A DNA stretch of 64,000 nt from Polaromonas naphthalenivorans CJ2 (GTDB lineage Bacteria > Pseudomonadota > Gammaproteobacteria > Burkholderiales > Burkholderiaceae_C): contig NC_008757.1 of NCBI RefSeq assembly GCF_000015505.1, forward strand, positions 124,001-188,000, in the 5' to 3' direction. Numbering within the stretch: position 1 is the stretch's first letter; the number at the start of each line of letters is the position of its first letter. Below, one piece after another: positions 27,171 through 34,707 of this stretch. The notes under the pieces were generated by a model, which had not been told where the DNA came from, did not search any database, and saw only the letters and a program-made list of their open reading frames with translations. Position numbers and translations under genes: made by a program.

Positions 27171-27865
27171 GCCCCGAAGTTGCCTGAGGTGGCAGGAGAC
27201 GCAATCGGTTTTTCCTCGACGCCAAGGAATTCCAGACGCATTTCGACGCGCCGGCTTTCCTCTGCCGTGTCCTTGGAGGAATTGAAGGCAAAGCCGCCCA
27301 CCAGGAACACATCGCGCACGGCATCTTTCTGAGCCTCAGTCAACGCATCAGCGCCGCTGGTGGTGAACATGGCGCACAGGACACGCTGGCTGCGCATCAG
27401 GCTGAGGTTGAGATTGCCCAGGTAGGTGCCGGCACGGTCCGTGTAGCCTTCGACGACAACGCGCTTGAGTACGCGTTTGCAGCTCGGTGTCTGCGCCATC
27501 GAAAGCAGTTCGGGAACGAAGCGGCGCAAGACCGCCTCCTGCTCCGGCGCCAGCACCGAGCTGCCAAAAGCGAAGCGCGCCCGGTCGCCGAAGTCGATTA
27601 CGCGGCGGTCGAGATCAACCTTCACCCCCTTGTGCCGCTCGGCCGCGGTGACAGCCTGCGCCATGCAATTGTCCACGTCTTTCTTGTGCTGAGCCTCGAG
27701 CGCTTCCCGCGCAGAAACGGTACGGGTCACCGCCAGCAGCGCCACGGCCATCACCACCAGGAACAACACCATCAGTGCCGTCATCAGGTCGGCAAAGGAA
27801 ATCCAGAAGGGTTTTTCGGCTTCGCCCTGCGAGCCTCGCCGGGTGCGAGCGCGTGAGCCGATCAT
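27158..27865 (-). CDS. zorB: ZorB: MotB/OmpA-like peptidoglycan-anchored subunit
   Basis: A 235-residue inner-membrane protein. A short cytoplasmic head is followed by one membrane helix with the conserved ion-coordinating Asp ('WISFADLMTALMVLFLVVMAVAL', ~22-44), a periplasmic linker and an OmpA-like domain ('VVVEGYTDRAGTYLGNLNLSLMRSQRV', ~155-185) that should bind peptidoglycan. It pairs with ZorA as a proton-driven motor of the MotAB/ExbBD class. The ATG overlaps the zorA stop (ATGA). Confidence 0.9.
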   Translation of the reverse strand: MIGSRARTRRGSQGEAEKPFWISFADLMTALMVLFLVVMAVALLAVTRTVSAREALEAQHKKDVDNCMAQAVTAAERHKGVKVDLDRRVIDFGDRARFAFGSSVLAPEQEAVLRRFVPELLSMAQTPSCKRVLKRVVVEGYTDRAGTYLGNLNLSLMRSQRVLCAMFTTSGADALTEAQKDAVRDVFLVGGFAFNSSKDTAEESRRVEMRLEFLGVEEKPIASPATSGNFGACAI

Positions 27866-30312
27866 GCGATGGCTTTCTTCTTGGGCGTTGCGGTCACCAG
27901 CACGTCATCGAGCTCCTTGATGGAGCTGCCGAGCATGCCGACAGCGGCCGAGAGCTTCTGCTGGAACTCATGGTTAGCTTTGCCCAGGCTGGTGGTGACG
28001 GAAACGCGAAACTCCTCATGGGCCTTGGCCAGCACGGTCGCGACGCCCATCATGAATTTTTCAGTCTCAAAATGAGCCGAGGCAAGCTTGTCGCTGGCCT
28101 GCTCAATGCGCTGCAGAACGTTCGACGTGATGCTGACGTCTGACTTGGCGTTGTTCACCAAACCATTGAGTTCTGCCACCATCGCGGCGACCGCTTCGCG
28201 GTGCGATCGGTAGTCCTGGATGCCTTGTTGCAGCGCCGTGGAGGAGGCCGTCAGATGTGTTGTCAGGTCCGACAGCTGTCCGGTAACGCTGGACACCTGG
28301 TGGATGGTGCCGGCGGCCTTGTCACTGGCCGCGGCAAAGTTTCGCGCGGCCGAGTTGACCTGGTCGGCGCCATCGCTGAGTCGGGAAATGGCCGAAGTCG
28401 TCGTCGTGGTCAGTGCGGCCACGCTCTCCTGCATCCGGGCGGAAGCCTGGGCGATCTGCTGGACGAGACTTTCCACCGAGCCCACCATGGCGCTGACGAG
28501 TTCCTGGGTTTTTTGGGCGTTTTGCTCTTCTCGCTGGCGTCCGGACTCCAATGCAGATTGTTGGGCGCCCTGAAACTCCTGCAGCATGCTTCCTACCTGC
28601 CCGCCAAGGGCCTGCATGGTGGATCGAACGCCGGCGTCGGTAGCGGCCTGGCTCCTGGAGAGCAGCTGGCCCACCTCGTCAACGAATGTCTGGCTGCGCG
28701 CAGCAAGCGCGGCCACGGCCGACTCGGTCTTGCTGGCATTGTCTGCCTCGCGTTGCTGGCCGGTGGCCAGAGCGGCCTGCTGCGCCGCCTGGAACTGGTT
28801 GAGCATGTCGCCCACCTGGTCTCCGATGGCCTGGAGCGTGCTTTGCACCTTGGTACCGGTCTCGTTTTGGGAACTTGAAACCACTGCCTTGATTTGCTCG
28901 ACGAATTCGCGCGTGCGCTCGTTGATGCTGTCTTGGCGCTGCTCCATTTTTTCGATTGATTCGGCCATTCGACGGGCCATCTCGTCGCTGGAGTTCTGCA
29001 CGCCGGCAGATGTCGCCGTATGGCTTTGCTCGATGGCCAGCTTGAGTTCAGCCACCAGTTGCTGGGTCGACTGCGTGATGGCCGCTTGCCTGGCTTCCAT
29101 GTCGCTCAAGGCCCTGGCCATTTGTTCGCCCATCGAAGCGCTCGAACTGCGGCCGGCTTCCTGCAGGTTGGCGACCAGCTCGTTGAGCTTGGTGACGGCA
29201 TTTTGCATGGTCTCGGCCGTTTTATGGTTGAGTTCGTTGATGCCATTGATCTGACCGCCGAAGAGGTCGTTGAGCTTCTGGCTGAAGCTCACCATCACGT
29301 CCTGGAGCATCTTGATGGCAGTCGCCGACTGATCGCCCGATGCCTGCTTGACGGCCGCCTTGATTTCTTCAAGGGGCCCGGACAGTCCATTGGTGATGGC
29401 GCCTGAGATCGTGTCGGCCATGGCCGTGGTGTTGTCCCGCGAGGCTTCAATCTGGTTGTGCGATGCTTCGCTCATCCGCTCCTGAAAGGAGCCCGCCAGC
29501 CGCTCGAGCATCTTGGACTGTTTGTCGCTCAACTCGTGAAGGATGGGCGTGAGGTCCTTGATTAATTCGCCCTTGAGCTGCTTGAGTTGGGTGGCCGATT
29601 CCTCGGTGTAGGACGCGGTCTGCTCCAGGAATTTTTCCGCGGAAGCGGCTGCAAACTTATCGTCAAGCAACTGGGCAATGTAGTCGACCTTGGCGTAAAG
29701 GGAGTTGAGCAGCAGCTTTTCAAGAAAGGTCGCCAGCATGGCCAAGCTGATGGCCGCTGCCGAGATGAGAAATGCATCGCCCACAGAGTGCATGAGCGAT
29801 TCAAGGCTTTTTTGCGCTGTTTGCGCGACCGAGTCCTGGGTGGCGGCATCTCCGCCTTGCGTCAAGGCACTCACCTTGAAGTTGCGCAGGCCCTCGATCA
29901 GGCCAAGAAATGTCCCGATGATCCCCAGGCCCGTAAAGATGCCCGGCACGTGCTTGAAAAACTCGGCGTGCACCCGGGATTCCACCACCAGTTGCCCGTT
30001 CCAGAAATTCTCGGCCGCCACCGTGGAGCGCCACTGCGGCGCCACCACGCCGCCCGATGTGGGCATGGCGTCGTACAGCGTCTTGCGGTATTCATTCCAG
30101 AGGTGCGCCAAGTGAGCGTCTTTCTCGAACACCTGCGACAGCTGGTCGGGATTGCGCTCGTCCTTGAGGGCAGGGCTTCGCAAGGTCCGCAGTAACTCAG
30201 ACAGTCTTCTCCCATGCTTGAAGGCGGGAACGAGAAAGTAGATGACGAAGGACAGTGCCAGCAGGAGCACTAATGCGCCTGAAATCAAAAGGTGCGGCGC
30301 AATGGAGGGCAT
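27862..30312 (-). CDS. zorA: ZorA: MotA/ExbB-like channel with long cytoplasmic tail
   Basis: An 816-residue protein. Membrane helices are seen at ~8-30 ('LLISGALVLLLALSFVIYFLV'), ~125-150 ('GIFTGLGIIGTFLGLIEGL') and ~185-215 ('AFLISAAAISLAMLATFLEKLLL'). The remaining ~590 residues form a Gln/Ala/Glu-rich coiled-coil tail with methyl-accepting-chemotaxis-like repeats. Such tails project into the cytoplasm in Zorya and are needed to transmit phage-sensing to the effectors. It is the first zor gene, 104 bases after the small ribbon-helix-helix-like gene. Confidence 0.9.
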   Translation of the reverse strand: MPSIAPHLLISGALVLLLALSFVIYFLVPAFKHGRRLSELLRTLRSPALKDERNPDQLSQVFEKDAHLAHLWNEYRKTLYDAMPTSGGVVAPQWRSTVAAENFWNGQLVVESRVHAEFFKHVPGIFTGLGIIGTFLGLIEGLRNFKVSALTQGGDAATQDSVAQTAQKSLESLMHSVGDAFLISAAAISLAMLATFLEKLLLNSLYAKVDYIAQLLDDKFAAASAEKFLEQTASYTEESATQLKQLKGELIKDLTPILHELSDKQSKMLERLAGSFQERMSEASHNQIEASRDNTTAMADTISGAITNGLSGPLEEIKAAVKQASGDQSATAIKMLQDVMVSFSQKLNDLFGGQINGINELNHKTAETMQNAVTKLNELVANLQEAGRSSSASMGEQMARALSDMEARQAAITQSTQQLVAELKLAIEQSHTATSAGVQNSSDEMARRMAESIEKMEQRQDSINERTREFVEQIKAVVSSSQNETGTKVQSTLQAIGDQVGDMLNQFQAAQQAALATGQQREADNASKTESAVAALAARSQTFVDEVGQLLSRSQAATDAGVRSTMQALGGQVGSMLQEFQGAQQSALESGRQREEQNAQKTQELVSAMVGSVESLVQQIAQASARMQESVAALTTTTTSAISRLSDGADQVNSAARNFAAASDKAAGTIHQVSSVTGQLSDLTTHLTASSTALQQGIQDYRSHREAVAAMVAELNGLVNNAKSDVSITSNVLQRIEQASDKLASAHFETEKFMMGVATVLAKAHEEFRVSVTTSLGKANHEFQQKLSAAVGMLGSSIKELDDVLVTATPKKKAIA

Positions 30313-30416
30313 GAGGTGAGAGCCTGTGGGATATCTTGATGTTGTGGAGGGCGTGCTGTGATTACGGTGACCGAGACCAACGGGCGCAGCCTGGTAATGC
30401 CTGACGGGCTACTGCT

Positions 30417-30617
30417 TCAGCCTTGCTGGACGTCCGGGCCGGGTGCCGAGGCTGAATCAAGGCGGACGTTGATTTGCCTGGCGTATTGCCTGACCATGAC
30501 CTCGAACATGTTGGTCAGACTGCGGCACTCCTGGGCGGCAGATCTTTGCCAGAGATCGCGCACTTCGGGGGTCATCTTCAGGGTGGTGGTGGATGTTTTT
30601 GTCTTGGGCCGTGGCAT
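30417..30617 (-). CDS. Small ribbon-helix-helix-like protein upstream of Zorya
   Basis: A 66-residue protein. 'TSTTTLKMTPEVRDLWQRSAAQECRSLTNMFEVMVRQYARQINV' fits a CopG/Arc-type ribbon-helix-helix fold: a basic beta strand, then two helices split by 'RSLTNM'. Such proteins are dimeric DNA-binding repressors. It lies on the same strand, 104 bases upstream of zorA, so it could share the transcript and regulate the system. The tail (~55-66) is disordered. No toxin partner is adjacent. A promoter is likely in the AT-rich stretch at 30640-30710. Confidence 0.65.
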   Translation of the reverse strand: MPRPKTKTSTTTLKMTPEVRDLWQRSAAQECRSLTNMFEVMVRQYARQINVRLDSASAPGPDVQQG

Positions 30618-31090
30618 GGTGCAGGGTGAAAGTTAGATCGCGTATACCAAACGTAAATACGTTATCACGTTTGTAATCAAATGCAGTGATTTTTACCAAA
30701 TAAGCGAGTGTGTGACCCAGTGAAAAGTTAGGTGGTTAACCCCCTCTCGGTTTGCTCCACCGCGGTGTTACCTGTTGAACCCGTCTCAACCACTTTGCTT
30801 TGCCCGGTTTTGATGGTGTCGTTGCGCCGGTCCAAGACTGGCTCAGCATGATGTCCCTCGCAAATCGCCATCATGCGTAATCGCATGGGGTTGTGCCCGA
30901 GAATGCCGTGTCAGTTGGTAGTGCAAAAACAGCGCTGAGCCAGCGGCAACCGATCAGGCCGGGTTGGCGTCTTGTGGTACCAATGACAAAGCGCAACCCC
31001 CCGGCGCCCGCGCGCCCGAAACAAACTCATCGTGAACGGCACTGTGCTGGTCCTGGCGACCGGCTTGTCCCTGCATGCTTGCCTCACGCT
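30618..31090. other. Intergenic region between the RHH-like gene and umuC remnant
   Basis: About 470 bases. The first 100 are AT-rich (30640-30720) and probably hold the leftward promoter for the ribbon-helix-helix-like gene and Zorya. From 30730 on, GC-rich sequence without a supported gene follows; it may be a decayed coding region, but I recognise nothing in it. Confidence 0.35.
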
Positions 31091-32293
31091 TCAAGCCCGC
31101 GCCACCGGCATATCCGCCCAGCACGTGATGTAGCCCGGCGTGCGCCGCTCCTGTTTCATCGTCCAGGCCCTCCTGTCGCCCGCCAGCCCGGCGCTGGCCA
31201 TCTGCACGGTGCTCGGGCCGTAGCGCTGGTTGATGTCATCCAGCGTTGTCATCAGCCTGCGTCTGTCTGGTGCTTCGTCGCGTTGCAAATCCAGCTCGGC
31301 CTGCAGCACCGTGGTGGGCTGGAGGTCGAACAGCATGACCCCGGCCTTGGCCAGCTGGTAGCCAGGCCGGTAAATGGCGTGCAGGCCCCTGAGCGCTGCC
31401 GAAACGATCACACCGGTATCGGCGCTGGGACGGCGCAGCGGCATGCTGATCGAGCGGCTGAACTGCGCTTCTGGCCGAAACGGGCTGGTGCGGATAAACA
31501 CCAGCACCTGGCCGGCCAGGCTGCCTTGCTGGCGCAGTTTGTGCGCCGCCCGGCTGGCGAACTCTGTGACCGCTTCATTGAGGTCCGCTAGACGAGTGAC
31601 CGGCTGCCCGAACGAGCGGGTGCAGGCAATTTCGTGCTTACGCGCCGGGGCCAATTCCAATGCAATGCACGCCATCCCCTGCAGCTCGCGCACCGTGCGC
31701 TCGAGCACCACCGACCAGCGCCGGCGCACCATCGCGGGGTCGAGCCCAGCCAAATCTTGCGCAGTGTGGATGCCGCATTCGCTGAGCTGGGCCGTCAGGC
31801 GCCGCCCGACGCCCCAGACCTCATTCACGGCCGTGGCGGCCAGCACTTCTTGCAGCGCTTCCGGCGCCAGGGCCGACAGGTCGCACACCTGCGCCATGGT
31901 CGCGGGATAGCTTCCCGGCTTGCGCTCGGCAGTTTTCGCGATGTGGTTGGCCAGCTTGGCCAGGGTTTTTGTCGCGCCGATGCCGATGCCGCAGGGGATG
32001 CCCGTCCACTGCAGGATGCGCTCGCGCACCTTGAGGCCGCGCTGCACCAGGTCACCGAGCACGCCAGCCAGGTCGATGAACGATTCGTCGATCGAGTAGA
32101 TTTCCTGCGCCGGCCCGAGGCCGGCGGCCAGGCTCATCATGCGGTCGCTCATGTCGCCGTACAGCGCGAAGTTGGCCGACAGCGCCACCAGCCCGCTTGA
32201 CTCGGCCAGGTGCTCGATCTCGAACCAGGGCGCGCCCATGGCGATCCCGAGCGCCCGGGCTTCGTTGCTGCGGGCGATCGCGCAGCCGTTGTT
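31091..32293 (-). pseudogene. umuC: UmuC-like DNA polymerase V catalytic subunit, 5'-truncated
   Basis: A 382-residue frame from the internal Met (MGAPWFEIEHL) plus a few more homologous codons upstream. 'LSANFALYGDMSDRMM', 'EIYSIDESFIDLAG' with the catalytic SIDE residues, 'GIGATKTLAKLANHIAK', 'VWGVGRRL' and the little-finger/C-terminal region are typical of the Y-family subunit UmuC (usually ~420-440 residues). Homology starts abruptly near 32293: reading upstream gives 'NNGCAIARSNEARALGIAMGAPW', with the usual SNNDGC motif damaged, and the first ~35 residues, including the first catalytic Asp, are absent. No umuD is next to it. It is therefore a remnant, probably cut by an insertion or recombination at 32290. 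Confidence 0.85.
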
Positions 32294-32790
32294 TCTGAAT
32301 GACCCTAACAGTTAGTAGGAAATAAGTCCGCAATTTCACTTGCTGAGTCGGGACTAACATTTTTAACGAAAAACACCAATCAAGAAACCCAAATGTGCGC
32401 CTGGTTTAGGCCACAAAGCTGCTATTCACGCCATGCCGTTGTAAGTCAGGTTGCCGATTGCTGACGTTCCTGCTCCCAAGCGTTAAGGCGGCCGTGGGCC
32501 ATATGCAGTCACTTGCGACTGTCCGCTCCCAAGTCTCTCACTTGTCAGACTGAGACGGAAGCAATCAAGGAACTCACGGTAGTCGAGTGAATTCAGAAAT
32601 CGAAACGCTTGCCTCAATGGACTTCACCCGCTTCCGTAGACATATTTCAACTTCCATTCGACCTTAACAGGTGTCTATTGAAGCGGGTGAAGTCCACAAC
32701 GCTCGACGAGGCTGCTGAACATCTGCATGCATCTGGTTGTTGTTGAAGGTATGACGTGAGAAATATGCTGGCGTAGCGCTCGTGCACAAA
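32294..32790. other. Non-coding gap between umuC remnant and the SH3 gene
   Basis: About 500 bases without a supportable gene. The part nearest umuC is the breakpoint of that gene. The stretch 32440-32560 resembles decayed repetitive DNA. The hairpin at 32618-32696 is the only clear structure. Confidence 0.45.
32618..32696. repeat. Long-armed hairpin (17-bp perfect inverted repeat)
   Basis: TGGACTTCACCCGCTTC at 32618-32634 is perfectly inverted at 32680-32696. Inside it, after a 2-base bulge, TAGACA (32637-32642) pairs with TGTCTA (32672-32677), so the whole forms a two-step stem with a ~29-base loop. It lies 95 bases beyond the stop of the leftward SH3 gene. No T-run follows, so it may be the end of a mobile element or a folded RNA rather than a plain terminator. 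Confidence 0.6.
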
Positions 32791-34065
32791 TCAAAATCCG
32801 AAAACGGACGGATTTTTAGACTCTTCATCTAACGCTTCGTTCAGCAGTTTCTTAAGATGGATGTTGTCGGATTTGTTGCTCATTTCCAAAAAATATTTTC
32901 TAGTTACGTCGGGATTTTTTGATAACTTGATCGCCAAAACAAATGCTCCGATGGCAAAGGTGTCATACTTTATTTCATTGTCTAAAGTGGCAACAGATAG
33001 GCCAAAGATCATCCATGCGTTAGTGCTCTTTGGCGCCAATATCGGCAGCATTGTCGCGCCCATGTTGAGTCCATTGAGGTAGCCAATTTTGTAGCTGGAA
33101 AGCCCCATGGCAACATAATAGTCAGGGTTGAGTGGGGCGGCTTCTACGGCTGCTCGCGCATTTAGGACGGCATCTTCGAATTGAGCCGAATTTGCTGCCG
33201 CTCTTGCCGCCAGCGAATACCAAATCCCCGCTGCTTCATCCGAAGCAATGCCAACATGCCTTCCCTCATCTATCGTTTGCAACGATGCCTTGATAGACGG
33301 AGATCTCGACGAAATTGCGGAAATAGCTTCAGAAACAGCGTCGTCCATCGGCTTGATTTGAGCTTGAACACTGTCTAAACGCTTTTCATCTGATCTTTGA
33401 TCAACATACTGGCGAGCAGATAGGTTTTTCAATCGCTGAAAATCGTCCTCAGGAATGAGGAGCTCTGATGCGATGAAGCCCAGAGTTGAATCGAGGAGCT
33501 TGACCCTTGTAAACGATCCAGTCACTTCGATAAATTCAAGGATTTCCCCCTGCTTTAAAACTCTTAGCTGACGTGATCGTGCGGTAGGTTTTTCACGGAC
33601 GTTTGCGGAAAGGGACGCGACAGCGAAAGTGATCTTTGGAACCGTCGCTTTTGGGGGGACGGAGACTTCAACATAAGTGCTGGCAGAGTTCGCATCATTT
33701 TCAGCAGGCCTTGTGGCATCGTTGGATTTGCTTGCAATTATCGAAACGATGATGACGCAGACAGTCAATGCACCCACTATGAACACTTTCGATGACCCTA
33801 CATAGGTTACAGGTGGAGGGCTGGAACTAGTCTTCTGAGCTTGTGGGCGCACTGATTGAGTTGCAGGAATAGAAGCCAACGTGCTCGGGGAGGATGGCGC
33901 TGATGCCCCCGATGCGGCTTTCGTCGAAGTATTGGTGCGATCCGGCTGAGTCGGAGAAGCTGAAAGCGCGGACGGGGAGGGTGGATTCTTTTCTGTTACA
34001 TCAACATTGGACTCCAAGGAAGAAAGGCCGGCAAACCCTGTTTTGTTTTTTTCTGGAGCCGTCAT
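32791..34065 (-). CDS. Membrane-anchored protein with SH3-like domain
   Basis: A 424-residue protein. A Ser/Pro/Thr-rich cytoplasmic tail (1-90) leads to one membrane helix ('KVFIVGALTVCVIIVSIIA', ~95-115). A bacterial SH3 domain follows (~150-215: 'ASLSANVREKPTARSRQLRVLKQGEILEFIEVTGSFTRVKL', 'LGFIASELL'), then a helical tetratricopeptide-like region (~285-400: 'AAGIWYSLAARAAANSAQFEDAVLNARAAVEAAPLNPDYYVAMGLSSYKIGYLNG'). The SH3 and repeats would face the periplasm. It is divergent from the chaperone operon across a 268-base shared control region and has the same low GC, so it probably belongs to the same system. Confidence 0.7.
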   Translation of the reverse strand: MTAPEKNKTGFAGLSSLESNVDVTEKNPPSPSALSASPTQPDRTNTSTKAASGASAPSSPSTLASIPATQSVRPQAQKTSSSPPPVTYVGSSKVFIVGALTVCVIIVSIIASKSNDATRPAENDANSASTYVEVSVPPKATVPKITFAVASLSANVREKPTARSRQLRVLKQGEILEFIEVTGSFTRVKLLDSTLGFIASELLIPEDDFQRLKNLSARQYVDQRSDEKRLDSVQAQIKPMDDAVSEAISAISSRSPSIKASLQTIDEGRHVGIASDEAAGIWYSLAARAAANSAQFEDAVLNARAAVEAAPLNPDYYVAMGLSSYKIGYLNGLNMGATMLPILAPKSTNAWMIFGLSVATLDNEIKYDTFAIGAFVLAIKLSKNPDVTRKYFLEMSNKSDNIHLKKLLNEALDEESKNPSVFGF

Positions 34066-34333
34066 TACGCTGCTTTAGCCATGTAAATACTCGCAAAGGT
34101 TGTTAAGGCTTATATTTTCCCTCAAACGATCACGACGTTCAGCCTCCAACCGGTTGCCCGTTGGTGAAACCAGTCACCTCCCAAAAAAAATAAAATTTTG
34201 TGTTTTTGGCATCTCGTCCTGAACGCAACGACCCTATTCCGCCTGATAGACTAAGCCGTAAAAAAAGCAACTAAATGTAGGTATTTAGCTCGCTCTAAGG
34301 AGTGGGTGGCCATTGACGTCTATCAGGGGAAAT
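34066..34333. promoter_or_regulatory. Divergent control region of the chaperone module
   Basis: 268 AT-rich bases between the leftward SH3 gene and the rightward GrpE-like gene. It contains A/T tracts (34176-34210) and an inverted repeat CTAAAT-N6-ATTTAG (34271-34288) 46 bases before the start at 34334, which could be an operator. An AGGGGA ribosome site is at 34325-34330. No heat-shock (CIRCE) element is seen. Confidence 0.45.
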
Positions 34334-34705
34334 ATGGAAGAAAACGCCATCATGACTGCAAACAATTTGCGTCAGCCGTTCATCGATCTCGTCATCGAAA
34401 GTTGGCGTTTTTCAAAGCTTTTCAGCCGCGTGCTTGGCAAGATCGAAAACACAGAGGCCACCAGATACGCAAATCAACTGCGCTACTTTCAAAAGAAACT
34501 GGACGACAGCCTTGAAGCAGCCAACCTCCGCTTAGTAAGCCTTGAGGGTCAAGCGTTTGACCCCGGTATGGCTGCAACTCCCTTGAATATCGGCGATTTT
34601 GGGCCAGAAGACAACTTGATCGTCGAACAGATGATGGAGCCCATCCTCATGGGTCCAGATGGCATCGTCAAGTCCGGAACAATCTTACTTAAGCGAGCAG
34701 ACTGA
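34334..34705 (+). CDS. GrpE-like nucleotide exchange factor
   Basis: A 123-residue protein. A helical N-terminus is followed by 'ANLRLVSLEGQAFDPGMAATPLNIGDFGPEDNLIVEQMMEPILMGPDGIVKSGTILL', which parallels the beta-domain pattern of GrpE-type cofactors ('G..FDP....P....' and 'V..M..P.I...G.V...G.V.L'). The start at 34334 (MEENAIM) is chosen because AGGGGA precedes it by 4 bases. It ends 2 bases before the Hsp70-like gene, and GrpE is the natural exchange factor for DnaK. It is shorter than housekeeping GrpE (~180-200), lacking most of the long N-terminal helix. Confidence 0.65.
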   Translation: MEENAIMTANNLRQPFIDLVIESWRFSKLFSRVLGKIENTEATRYANQLRYFQKKLDDSLEAANLRLVSLEGQAFDPGMAATPLNIGDFGPEDNLIVEQMMEPILMGPDGIVKSGTILLKRAD

Positions 34706-34707
34706 TC

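Noticed and set aside
30893..31591. Plus-strand reading frame of 232 codons
   Set aside because: It runs antisense to the umuC remnant and has an Arg/Pro/His-rich composition typical of a shadow frame in GC-rich DNA.
32618..32696. Integron attC site
   Set aside because: The hairpin lacks the RYYYAAC/GTTRRRY core sites and its arms are perfectly matched, unlike attC; no integron integrase is nearby.
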